15,868 nucleotides of DNA from assembly GCA_003150355.1 (NCBI GenBank), contig QAMJ01000002.1, forward strand, positions 1-15,868. The letters run 5' to 3'. A program made the position numbers and the translations under genes. Positions 6,614 to 14,007 of the stretch are shown in pieces. The DNA comes from Clostridiales bacterium. GTDB taxonomy: Bacteria > Bacillota > Clostridia > Oscillospirales > Oscillospiraceae. The first letter of the stretch is position 1, and the number at the start of each line of letters is the position of its first letter. The notes beneath the pieces were generated by a model. It did not search any database, was not told where the DNA came from, and saw only the letters and a program-made list of their open reading frames with translations.

Positions 6614-8067
6614 GACTTTTTCGAGTATATGTGGATGGGAATGTATTCTATCATCCGAACCTTTCCAAACTTGCAATCACAGAAGCAAAGGTAAGCGAGG
6701 ATGCAGAGAACATCGACAGCCTTACCTTATCTGCTCCGTACAATCATCCGTATATTGATTCCATCAAACCAATGGCATCTGTGATTGTCTGTAAAAAGGG
6801 AGAGGAAACAGTATTTGAAGGAAGAGCACTGGACGATGGCAGTGATTTATATAACACACATACCTGGACATGTGAGTCGGCTCTTGCATATCTGAAAGAT
6901 ACCATGCAGCCACCTTTTTCGTATAAAGGAACGCTTCGAGGACTGCTCGAACAGTTTATCTCTGTTCATAATAAGGCAGTGGAAAAGCAAAAGCAGTTCA
7001 AAGTAGGCAATATTACGGTGGCGGACAATAACGATTATGTTGCTTACAGCAGTTCCGATTATTCGATAACGATGGATGCCATTAAGAATAAACTCATCAA
7101 TACCCACGGTGGATATCTCATGGTTCGATATGAGAGTGATGGCAAGTATCTCGATTATCTTGCTGACTTTAAAACAAAGTCTGTACAGAAAGTTGAGTAT
7201 GGAAAGAACATCACCGATGTAAAAATTACAAGAGATCATACAGAACGAGTGAGTGCCCTGATTCCTCTTGGTGCGAAAAAGAAAACTACCGATGAAGAGG
7301 GCAATGAAAAAGAATCCGATGAGAGGATAGATATTACTTCTGTAAATGACGGCAAGAATTATATTTCAGACGATGCTGCAGTTAAGGAAATCGGCTGGAT
7401 CTGGAAATCGGAAGTATGGGATGATGTGACACTTCCCAGTAATCTTCTAAGAAAAGCAAAATCAAGACTGTCTGACCTTGTGAATGGAGTTACCAGTATT
7501 CAGCTTACAATCGTGGATGAATCCGATACGGGTGCAGATATTGGAGACATCAGGGCAAGAATGTATGTGGAGTGTATTTCCAAACCTCATGGTATCAACG
7601 GCACTTATCTTTGTGTCAGCAGAACCAAAGATTACTTAAATCCGGCAGGAAACACTATCACGATTGGTGCAAGCGGTGTATCCCTTTCAGCTTCAACAGT
7701 AAAGCAGGACAAGAGCATTTCTGCTTTGGAAGATGACCTTTATGGACAGACAAGGAAGATAGATGTGATTTTGGGAGAGGTGGACAGCATCAATGCTCAG
7801 AAGATGTATCGAACCGAACTTATCGTGGAGGGGGTAAATATCTTCAAGACCAAAGGTGAAAAAAGTACCATGCTCTGTAAGGTCTATTCCTGGGACAAGG
7901 ATATTACAGAAAGCATTGATGCTGAGTGCTTTATCTGGCACAGAAAGTCCTCTGATGAAGAGGCAGATGCCGAGTGGGATAAGAACCATATCGGCATGAA
8001 ACAAATAACGATTACTACTGAGGACGTGTTAGACAATGCGTCCTTTTATTGTGAAATAAAACTTTAG
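6610..8067 (+). CDS. Tail hub / tail-associated protein (Tal, gp37-like / prophage endopeptidase-tail family)
   Basis: A 485-residue protein forming the trimeric hub at the tail tip. The N-terminal about 370 residues look like the gp27/gp44-type hub fold used by Firmicutes Tal proteins of the ReqiPepy6-Gp37-like or Prophage_tail families: an early FRVYVDGNVFYHP strand pair, 'SLTLSAPYNHPY', 'VFEGRALD', and later ITRDHTERVSALIPLGAKKK. Residues about 400-485 form an extra Ig-like module ending NASFYCEIKL, probably the docking arm for the proteins that follow. I see no peptidase or lysozyme motif, so the protein may be structural only. The ATG at 6610 is chosen over 6604 by SD spacing and the ATGA overlap. 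Confidence 0.75.
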   Translation: MRLFRVYVDGNVFYHPNLSKLAITEAKVSEDAENIDSLTLSAPYNHPYIDSIKPMASVIVCKKGEETVFEGRALDDGSDLYNTHTWTCESALAYLKDTMQPPFSYKGTLRGLLEQFISVHNKAVEKQKQFKVGNITVADNNDYVAYSSSDYSITMDAIKNKLINTHGGYLMVRYESDGKYLDYLADFKTKSVQKVEYGKNITDVKITRDHTERVSALIPLGAKKKTTDEEGNEKESDERIDITSVNDGKNYISDDAAVKEIGWIWKSEVWDDVTLPSNLLRKAKSRLSDLVNGVTSIQLTIVDESDTGADIGDIRARMYVECISKPHGINGTYLCVSRTKDYLNPAGNTITIGASGVSLSASTVKQDKSISALEDDLYGQTRKIDVILGEVDSINAQKMYRTELIVEGVNIFKTKGEKSTMLCKVYSWDKDITESIDAECFIWHRKSSDEEADAEWDKNHIGMKQITITTEDVLDNASFYCEIKL

Positions 8068-8078
8068 GAGGAATTTCA

Positions 8079-9893
8079 ATGACTACAATTTTAACATCCA
8101 GTCAGCAGACATTCGTGGATATCACAGATCAAAGAAAATTGTCTGCATATATTACATCCAATCTTCCAAAGACTCAGAGTGAAGATCCGAATGTTCTGCC
8201 ACACACTTATGCACCAAGCTGGGCAAGCACAAATCTTGTATTAACTCCTGTTCTTTTCTTGGATCAGACCAATGTATCTCCAACAGCAAGTGGAGTGACG
8301 ATTTCATGGAAGAGAAAAGATGGGGTGGCATCTGAGACGGTACTGACAAATGGTGAAACTGTTAAAAATGGAGTTTTGACAGTAAATCAGAATAAGCTGT
8401 CAGCATCTTCATCTGGGATGATTACCTATATTTGCTATATCAGTTACTACGATTCTGAAACAAAGAACACGATTAACATCAAAGCTGATATTACCTATAC
8501 CTTGGTAAAGAATGCAGAAAATGCAAAATTGTGTACAGTAAGCAGTGATACTTATGTATTTAAGTATGACACTTCACAGGCCTTAGTTGGTACATCGCAG
8601 GCAACTCTTACGGTACAGGTGCAGGGTGTAACCGTCAGCAAATGGCAGTATAAGAACAGCAGTGGAGCGTGGGCAGATTATCCGACTACTTCCGACAATA
8701 CTTCCATCACTGGTGGAACTTTGGTGGTAAAGCCTACACACAGTGTTTTTGTAAATAATGTGGCACAGATCAGAGTCACTACTTCAGAGAATGACGTATA
8801 TGACACGCTTACCATCAGCAAGATTTATGATGGGGCAAAAGGTGATAAAGGTAATCCTGGTTCAGCCGGAACAGGAGGTCTTTCGGTTGTCCTTGGAAAT
8901 GAGACACAGACGATTGCCTGTACTTCAGAAGGAAAGACATCTGCTGCAAGCACGATTAGTATTCCGTTTACCGGATATGTTGGCATTACGCAGACTGCTT
9001 GTACCTGTGCGGTGGGAACACTGCCTACAGGAATTACAGTCAAGACCAATACTGCTGCAACAGCCAGTGCAACAGGTAAACTGGAGCTTGCCGTAGCTGC
9101 ATCTTCAGACCTTGGAAGTGCATCGACATTGAATGGAAATATTACACTGACATTTACCATTTCAGGAAAGACGGTTACCAAGGTATTTACATGGACAAAA
9201 TCCAAAGCTGGAAGTAATGGAGTGGCGGCAGTTGTCTTTTCTGTCTATGCTCCAAATGGAACAATTGTGCAGAATCAGTCCGGCAGTATTCAGCTTGCCA
9301 CTTCTGCCTACAGCGGAACAACGGCAATCACAGCTGCCGCCTATCAGTGGGCAAAATATGCTGATGGTAAATGGACAAATATCAGCGGAGCAACAACAAG
9401 TACGTTGACTGTCAGTGGATCAGATATCATCAATATCCAGTCTTATCGATGCACCATGACCTATGGTGGAAAAACCTATGTGGATGTGATCACTGTAGAA
9501 GATAAGTCAGACCCATATGTGTCGGAGATGCTTTCTATCGGTGGTTATACCGTCAAAAATAACCTTGGCGGTGTGGTTCCGTATATTATTGTTCGTACCA
9601 ATCAGAAGGAAGTAGATGCACTGCTTGGAAACATCAGCGAAACAGCACCGTCCAGTCCCGCAAGTGGAGCTTTCTGGTACAAGGTCGATCACAATGCAAA
9701 GACGGTAACTTTGATGAAATACAACGGATCTGCCTGGGCAAATGCAACGGAAAAGCAGAGTCTTACCTACACCTGGTATGCACAGGATAAAGACGGCAAA
9801 GAAAAGACCTTTGACAAGACGGGCAAGGTCATCTATTTATCCGCAGCTGATATCGACAGCATCATGACCTTGCAGTGTGATGTTTCAAAATGA
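8079..9893 (+). CDS. Tail-tip protein with Ig-like modules and a collagen-like segment
   Basis: A 604-residue protein starting 11 bases after Tal, with SD AGGAGG. The order is: a short N-terminal peptide with ILTSSQQTF; Ig-like beta modules (residues about 60-250, with WKRKDG and WQYKNSSGAW); a short collagen-like stretch at 252-267 (GAKGDKGNPGSAGTGG); a Thr/Ala-rich beta region (270-375); then further Ig-like modules (YQWAKYADGKW ... SYRCTMTYGG ... VEDKSDPY) and a C-terminal one ending TLQCDVSK. Such proteins sit at the tail tip and help carry receptor-binding fibres or bind surface sugars. No enzyme motif is visible. Exact role is inferred from position and fold pattern. Confidence 0.65.
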   Translation: MTTILTSSQQTFVDITDQRKLSAYITSNLPKTQSEDPNVLPHTYAPSWASTNLVLTPVLFLDQTNVSPTASGVTISWKRKDGVASETVLTNGETVKNGVLTVNQNKLSASSSGMITYICYISYYDSETKNTINIKADITYTLVKNAENAKLCTVSSDTYVFKYDTSQALVGTSQATLTVQVQGVTVSKWQYKNSSGAWADYPTTSDNTSITGGTLVVKPTHSVFVNNVAQIRVTTSENDVYDTLTISKIYDGAKGDKGNPGSAGTGGLSVVLGNETQTIACTSEGKTSAASTISIPFTGYVGITQTACTCAVGTLPTGITVKTNTAATASATGKLELAVAASSDLGSASTLNGNITLTFTISGKTVTKVFTWTKSKAGSNGVAAVVFSVYAPNGTIVQNQSGSIQLATSAYSGTTAITAAAYQWAKYADGKWTNISGATTSTLTVSGSDIINIQSYRCTMTYGGKTYVDVITVEDKSDPYVSEMLSIGGYTVKNNLGGVVPYIIVRTNQKEVDALLGNISETAPSSPASGAFWYKVDHNAKTVTLMKYNGSAWANATEKQSLTYTWYAQDKDGKEKTFDKTGKVIYLSAADIDSIMTLQCDVSK

Positions 9894-9908
9894 TGGGAGG
9901 TGTGAAAA

Positions 9909-10466
9909 GTGGCACTTTTGACTTCCTGCCAGCACACCTTTCAGAGTGTTGCGGCGTATGAAGATGCATTGGGTGATGTGGAAACACTGAAGATTCAGGT
10001 GCATGAGTGCTATTCTGAAATCACCAAAACATCTAATGAGATATTAAGCTCGGTAAAGGATACCTATATAGAAAAATCAGATATAGAGAAAATTCAACAG
10101 GATTTTCAAACAAGCATTACACAAAACAGCAGTGAGATTCGTATGGATTTCACTGCTGTTACTGATAAGATTAAAAATAATGTGGCAACGAACCAGGAAC
10201 TTCTGGAAGAGTATATCCGATTCAAAGGAGCATTGATTGAACTTGGTAAAGTCGGAAACGCATTCACTGCTGAACTCTCCAATGAAGAACTGGCATTCAA
10301 AGAAAATGGTCAAAAGATTGCATACATCTCGAATCAGAGTTTGGTTATTACAAATGCAGAAATACGAAACAAACTGTCCTTGGGGAATGACGCCAGAGGA
10401 TGGTTTGATTTTATCCCAAGAACTAACGGTAACCTTTCCATCAAGTGGAGAGGTCCCGTATCGTAG
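9909..10466 (+). CDS. Coiled-coil tail protein, gp58-like linker
   Basis: A 185-residue protein from a GTG start at 9909, with SD GGGAGGTG (9895-9902). The N-terminus (ALLTSCQHTFQSVAAYEDAL) resembles the start of the preceding protein. Residues about 20-125 are Lys/Glu/Gln/Ser-rich with heptad-like spacing (IEKIQQDFQTSITQNSSEIR), a likely trimeric coiled coil. The C-terminal 60 residues (LSNEELAFKENGQKIAYISN, then LGNDARGWFDFIPRTNG and NLSIKW) form the small beta module that ends many Firmicutes phage gp58-like/minor structural proteins. It probably bridges the Tal hub to the fibre. The next gene's SD follows its stop directly. Confidence 0.65.
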   Translation: MALLTSCQHTFQSVAAYEDALGDVETLKIQVHECYSEITKTSNEILSSVKDTYIEKSDIEKIQQDFQTSITQNSSEIRMDFTAVTDKIKNNVATNQELLEEYIRFKGALIELGKVGNAFTAELSNEELAFKENGQKIAYISNQSLVITNAEIRNKLSLGNDARGWFDFIPRTNGNLSIKWRGPVS

Positions 10467-10483
10467 AAGGAGGATGGTTTTTA

Positions 10484-12241
10484 ATGGCATCAAGTGGAAG
10501 TATTACAACAAATGAATATCAAGGGCGTTCAGTTACACTTTCTTGGTCTTTATCTAGTCAAAGTATAGAGAAAAATACATCAACTATATCATGGACATTA
10601 AAAGGTTCCGGTTCTGGTGGAGGATGGGTAAAGTCCGGTGGCTTTAAGGCAGTCATCAATGGCACAACGGTATACTCTACTTCAACTGACAGCCGTATCC
10701 AATTGTACAAAGGAACGACTGTTGCATCTGGAACGATAACTATTGCACATAATGCAGACGGTACAAAATCATTCAGTCTGAGCTGTCAGGCGGGTGTTTA
10801 TACTTATGCAGTAAATGTAACGGCAAGTGGTACGCATACGTTAAATACTATTCCAAGAGCCTCATCAGTAAAAGCATCAAATGTTAACATGGGAAGTACT
10901 GCAACCATTACGATAAGCAGGGCATCTTCTTCCTTTACGCATACCTTAACTTATAAATTTGGAAATGCATCGGGGACGATAGCCTCAAAGACTTCATCGA
11001 CTTCTGTGTCATGGACTCCTTCTCTATCATTGGCAAGTCAGATCCCATCAGCTGTTTCGGGTACTTGCACGATTACTTGCGATACCTATAGCGGCTCTAC
11101 AAAGGTTGGTTCTAAAACTTGTACCCATACACTTACAGTTCCATCTTCGGTAAAACCCACTATCGGTAATCTGTCAGTGACTAGAATAAATGGAGATGTG
11201 CCTTCATCATGGGGGATATATGTTCAGACAAAATCTAAAGCAACCATCAAAATAACAGGTGCTGCTGGAAGTTATGGATCAAGTGTTAAATCTTACAGCA
11301 TTAATGGAGGTGGATATTCAGGAACAGCAGACACGCTTACAACAGGATTCTTGAATACTTCTGGAACGATTACATTTACTGCCACAGTTACAGACTCCAG
11401 AGGGCGAGTATCGAATGCGAAAACAACATCCATATCTGTTGTGGATTATGCTCCACCATATATTAATTCAGTTGTTTCTCAAAGAGCATTGAGTAATGGC
11501 TCGCTAAATGATGATGGAACATATATCCGTGGAGTTGTATCTTTTGGTTATTCATCATGTGGTGGAAAAAATACACTGAGCTGTTCCCAGTTCTACAAGA
11601 AAAACTCTGATGCAAATTGGACGAGCGGTGGAGTATCTTTTTATTCAGATACATCTTTCACATTTGGAAACGGTAAGATATCTACAGAAAGTACCTATGA
11701 TATCAAATATTCATTGACGGATGCCTTCTGTACAATCTCTGCGCAGGATATCGTTTCTACTGCAGCAGTTGTGATGGATTTCAAAAGCGGCGGTAAAGGC
11801 GTGGCCATTGGAAAAGTATCTGAAACAGACAGCTGCTTTGAGATAGCCTCCTCGTGGAGTGTTAAGAAAAAAGGTTCTGTAGAATCTGATTTTGTCATCT
11901 CTCAAGGCACCAGTGGTATTTGGACTTATCGTAAATGGAAAAGCGGAATTGCAGAATGCTGGTGCAGAAAGACCATAACCACCAATGTTACAAACGTCTG
12001 GGGCGGTTTATATACTTCTGGAAGATTGGATGCATTAGATATTTCTTTTCCTTTTGCGTTCAAGTCTGTCCCAGTCGTTACTGCAAATCTGACTGCGAAT
12101 TGGGCCGGTGCGATTCTGATGGTGCCTGGTGATTGTAAAGATGCATCTACAACATCAACCGGTACCTTTGAATTAGCAAGAGGCTCTGCGATAGCCGGAA
12201 AAAGCTATATTGTAAATTTCCATGTTATTGGAATGACCTAA
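10484..12241 (+). CDS. Tail fibre / receptor-binding protein, DUF859 family
   Basis: A 585-residue protein of the DUF859 type found at the end of the tail module in streptococcal and clostridial siphophages. The N-terminal about 120 residues (TNEYQGRSVTLSWSLSSQSI, then THTLNTIPRASS) form a beta module. Repeated Ser/Thr-rich beta segments follow (NMGSTATITISRASSSFTHT; TVTDSRGRVSNAKT), then the DFKSGGKGVAIGKVSE collar near residue 435, and a distal head from about 478 (GIWTYRKWKSGIAECWCRKT to the end), a domain shared by many fibres. The role is host recognition. AAGGAGG (10467-10473) is 10 bases before ATG 10484; an in-frame ATG at 10445 lies inside the previous gene and lacks an SD. Confidence 0.8.
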   Translation: MASSGSITTNEYQGRSVTLSWSLSSQSIEKNTSTISWTLKGSGSGGGWVKSGGFKAVINGTTVYSTSTDSRIQLYKGTTVASGTITIAHNADGTKSFSLSCQAGVYTYAVNVTASGTHTLNTIPRASSVKASNVNMGSTATITISRASSSFTHTLTYKFGNASGTIASKTSSTSVSWTPSLSLASQIPSAVSGTCTITCDTYSGSTKVGSKTCTHTLTVPSSVKPTIGNLSVTRINGDVPSSWGIYVQTKSKATIKITGAAGSYGSSVKSYSINGGGYSGTADTLTTGFLNTSGTITFTATVTDSRGRVSNAKTTSISVVDYAPPYINSVVSQRALSNGSLNDDGTYIRGVVSFGYSSCGGKNTLSCSQFYKKNSDANWTSGGVSFYSDTSFTFGNGKISTESTYDIKYSLTDAFCTISAQDIVSTAAVVMDFKSGGKGVAIGKVSETDSCFEIASSWSVKKKGSVESDFVISQGTSGIWTYRKWKSGIAECWCRKTITTNVTNVWGGLYTSGRLDALDISFPFAFKSVPVVTANLTANWAGAILMVPGDCKDASTTSTGTFELARGSAIAGKSYIVNFHVIGMT

Positions 12242-12251
12242 TATTGGAATC

Positions 12252-12277
12252 AAGCATCTCTTCGGAGGTGCTTTTTT
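12252..12277 (+). terminator. Intrinsic terminator after the fibre gene
   Basis: AAGCATCTC (12252-12260), loop TTCG, GAGGTGCTT (12265-12273) form a 9-bp stem with one G-T pair and a UUCG tetraloop, followed by a T-run to 12277. It closes the structural operon 10 bases after the fibre stop. Confidence 0.85.
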
Positions 12278-12311
12278 CATACATATTTTTAAGAAAATGG
12301 AGGAATAAACA

Positions 12312-12725
12312 ATGAAGGAATTTTGGAACGGAATACAGATTGTATTCACTATGATCGGCGGTTGGCTCGGATATTTTCTAGGAGGCTGCGATGGTCTTTT
12401 AATTGCCCTTGTGATGTTCGTAGTAATGGATTACATCTCAGGGGTCATGTGTGCCATTGCAGATAAGATGTTATCCAGCGAGGTCGGTTTCAAGGGCATC
12501 TGCAGAAAGGTGCTGATTTTTGTCTTAGTGGGCATTGCAAACATTCTCGATGTCCAGGTAATTGGTACGGGAAGCGTTCTTAGGACTGCAATTATCTTTT
12601 TCTATATTTCCAATGAAGGTATATCACTTCTAGAAAATGCAGGATATTTAGGACTTCCTATTCCAGAAAAAATCAAAACAGTTTTAGAGCAGCTCCATGA
12701 CAGAGCAGAAAGAGAGGAAAAATAA
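12312..12725 (+). CDS. Holin, phage_holin_4 / toxin-secretion holin family
   Basis: A 137-residue membrane protein that makes the timed lesion letting the amidase reach peptidoglycan. Hydrophobic segments lie near residues 9-26 (IVFTMIGGWLGYFLGG), 29-50 (LLIALVMFVVMDYISGVMCA), 67-82 and 88-105, giving up to four membrane spans. The 'D[YV][IL][ST]G' motif in the second span and the 'SxExxFKGixrK' type segment just after it (here SEVGFKGICRK) are the family signature. 'NEGISLLENAGYLGLPIPEK', then a charged C-terminal tail (HDRAEREEK), also fits. SD GGAGG lies about 8 bases before ATG. One base separates its stop from the amidase start, so the two form a lysis cassette. Confidence 0.92.
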   Translation: MKEFWNGIQIVFTMIGGWLGYFLGGCDGLLIALVMFVVMDYISGVMCAIADKMLSSEVGFKGICRKVLIFVLVGIANILDVQVIGTGSVLRTAIIFFYISNEGISLLENAGYLGLPIPEKIKTVLEQLHDRAEREEK

Positions 12726-12726
12726 T

Positions 12727-13587
12727 ATGACTTATACCAATTCAAAATTAGTATCTTACACAAAACTAAGTCCAAATCATTCAGGACATAGAACACATTC
12801 CATCGACAGAATCACACCCCACTGCGTGGTGGGACAGTGTTCTGTAGAAACTTTAGGAAATATCTTTGCACCGACTTCCAGACAAGCAAGCTGCAATTAT
12901 GGCATCGGTCCCGATGGAAGAGTAGGAATGTATGTGGAAGAAAAGAATCGTTCTTGGTGTTCTTCATCTAAGGCGAACGATCAGAGAGCAGTAACTATTG
13001 AGTGTGCATCCGATACTAAACATCCATATACTATGAACAGCACTGTGTATGCAACTCTTATTAAGCTTTGCGTAGATATCTGTAAACGTAATGGCAAGAA
13101 GAAACTTATCTGGCTTGGAGATAAGAGTAAGACTCTTAATTACACTCCAAAGTCTGACGAGATGGTGCTTACTGTCCACAGATGGTTTGCCAATAAGTCC
13201 TGTCCGGGAGATTGGCTTTACTCAAGACTTGGTGATCTTGCATCAAAGGTCACTGCACAGCTTGGTGGTTCTTCTTCTGGCGGAACAACTGCCAGTGGAT
13301 TATATAGAGTCAGAAAATCCTGGAATAATGCAAAATCACAGAAAGGTGCATTCAAGTCTCTTGATAATGCAAAGAGATGTGCTGCATCAAATCCAGGATA
13401 CTTTGTCTTTGATGAAAACGGAAGAATCGTAGGCTCTGCTACCTCAAGTACCAAAACGGTAGATGAGCTTGCACGAGAAGTTATTCGTGGAAATTGGGGT
13501 AACGGAGCTGAAAGAAAAAATCGTCTCACTGCCGCAGGATATGATTACAATGCTGTGCAAAACAGAGTCAATGAACTTTTAAAATAA
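12727..13587 (+). CDS. Endolysin: N-acetylmuramoyl-L-alanine amidase with SPOR-like and CW_7 modules
   Basis: A 286-residue lysin cutting the bond between MurNAc and the stem peptide. Residues about 20-180 are an amidase_2 (PGRP/T7 lysozyme fold) domain; likely zinc ligands are H32 (ITPHCVVG), H151 and C159 (LTVHRWFANKSCPGDW), with E and K residues in AVTIECASD and WLGDKSK placed as in the family. A Gly/Ser/Thr linker follows (about 180-190). Residues about 192-237 (LYRVRKSWNNAKSQKGAFKS) form a SPOR-like module, and 243-286 (TVDELAREVIRGNWGNGAER) a single CW_7 repeat, both wall-binding. There is no signal peptide, so it depends on the holin. ATG 12727 is chosen for its SD (GAGAGG, 9 bases upstream); an upstream ATG at 12697 lies within the holin gene. 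Confidence 0.92.
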   Translation: MTYTNSKLVSYTKLSPNHSGHRTHSIDRITPHCVVGQCSVETLGNIFAPTSRQASCNYGIGPDGRVGMYVEEKNRSWCSSSKANDQRAVTIECASDTKHPYTMNSTVYATLIKLCVDICKRNGKKKLIWLGDKSKTLNYTPKSDEMVLTVHRWFANKSCPGDWLYSRLGDLASKVTAQLGGSSSGGTTASGLYRVRKSWNNAKSQKGAFKSLDNAKRCAASNPGYFVFDENGRIVGSATSSTKTVDELAREVIRGNWGNGAERKNRLTAAGYDYNAVQNRVNELLK

Positions 13588-13605
13588 TATAGATAACATA
13601 GACAT

Positions 13606-13650
13606 GAGCCTGTATGCATTCTTCGGAGTGTGGACAGGCTCTATTTTTTT
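13606..13650 (+). terminator. Strong intrinsic terminator after the lysis genes
   Basis: GAGCCTGT (13606-13613) pairs with ACAGGCTC (13634-13641). The stem continues inward through ATGCATTC/GAGTGTGG with wobbles to a TTCG loop (13622-13625). TATTTTTTT follows. It separates late genes from the early module. Confidence 0.9.
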
Positions 13651-13658
13651 GTAAAATG

Positions 13659-13694
13659 CGTCCTTTTGATGCCCTTCCCAAGGCTACTAGTTAG
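13659..13694 (+). repeat. Direct repeat copy A
   Basis: 36 bases from CGTCCTTT to AGTTAG, sharing 29 of 36 positions with copy B, 83 bases downstream. The unchanged blocks are CGTCCTTT, CTTCCCAAGGCTA and AGTTAG; differences cluster in the four bases before CTTCCC and in two bases after GGCTA. Confidence 0.8.
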
Positions 13695-13741
13695 GAAGAG
13701 CAAAACAAGGAAAAAAGAAAAATAAAAAAGTTTTTCAAAAA

Positions 13742-13777
13742 CGTCCTTTAGAACATCTTCCCAAGGCTAACAGTTAG
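13742..13777 (+). repeat. Direct repeat copy B
   Basis: 36-base partner of copy A. Here the end forms CTAACAGTTAG, a perfect odd palindrome able to make a small CTAA/TTAG hairpin. Its last base begins the GAGAGA stem of the next hairpin, so the two structures could compete. Confidence 0.8.
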
Positions 13778-13794
13778 AGAGAAACAAATCTCTC
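13777..13794 (+). promoter_or_regulatory. Hairpin just ahead of the early-operon SD
   Basis: GAGAGA (13777-13782), loop AACAAA, TCTCTC (13789-13794): a perfect 6-bp stem ending 6 bases before the SD at 13801. No T-run follows, so it is not a terminator; a role in translation or RNA stability is possible. Confidence 0.45.
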
Positions 13795-13812
13795 GGAAAC
13801 GGAGGTGCAGCG

Positions 13813-14007
13813 ATGAAACATAATCTTCACATTAGTGTTTCAGACAAGCCACAACGAAATGGCATGGTCTCTTGTAAAAGCATCAGCATGAGAGAACGAT
13901 TCCTGCGTATGCTCTTTGGCAGAAAGCAGAAGATCGTGATTCTTGTTCCTGGTGATGCAATCGATGAACTTGCCATCACAAAAATTACGGAAGGAGGTAG
14001 ACCATGA
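13813..14007 (+). CDS. Small phage protein of unknown function
   Basis: A 64-residue basic protein (MKHNLHISVSDKPQRNGMVS at the start, RERFLRMLFGRKQKIVILVP in the middle). It has no membrane span, cysteine pair or DNA-binding motif that I can name. GGAGGTG lies 5 bases before the ATG, and the stop overlaps the next start as ATGA (14004-14007), so it is translated as the first gene of the DUF2800 operon. Short proteins of this kind (basic, ending in a 'vvilvPGDaIdel' strand) are common at this place in clostridial phages. It could be a regulator or a partner of the recombination proteins downstream; nothing in the sequence decides this. Confidence 0.7.
   Translation: MKHNLHISVSDKPQRNGMVSCKSISMRERFLRMLFGRKQKIVILVPGDAIDELAITKITEGGRP

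Larger units (their letters stand above)
13651..13812 (+). promoter_or_regulatory. Leader region of the DUF2800 operon; candidate tandem cis-regulatory RNA
   Basis: The 162 bases between the lysis terminator and the first early gene hold no open frame. They contain two related 36-nt copies, an A-rich stretch between them (about 13703-13730), the palindrome GTTTTTCAAAAAC (13730-13742), a perfect GAGAGA/TCTCTC hairpin, and the SD GGAGGTG (13801-13807). A published bioinformatic RNA family, the 'DUF2800 RNA motif', is described upstream of DUF2800/DUF2815 genes in Firmicutes and their phages; genomic position fits, but I cannot verify the consensus from memory. In each copy CCTT can pair with AAGG across a CTTCCC loop, and CTTCC of copy A can pair with GGAAG at 13694-13698, a pseudoknot-like layout. 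An early promoter is expected here, but none is convincing. Confidence 0.5.

Noticed and set aside
10445..10483. N-terminal extension of the fibre gene from ATG 10445
   Set aside because: It lies inside the previous gene without an SD, while ATG 10484 has AAGGAGG at good spacing and begins the normal DUF859 sequence.
11917..12241. Diversity-generating retroelement target at the fibre C-terminus
   Set aside because: No template repeat, no reverse transcriptase gene and no adenine-biased repeat pair are visible in the window.
13631..13657. Early promoter TGGACA ... TAAAAT
   Set aside because: The spacer is only 15 bases and the -35 lies in the 3' arm of the terminator; too weak to annotate as a feature.
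13659..13777. Phage attachment site (att) or replication iterons
   Set aside because: No integrase is nearby and only two copies are present, with differences clustered outside fixed blocks. A regulatory element ahead of the early operon fits better, though an origin cannot be excluded.
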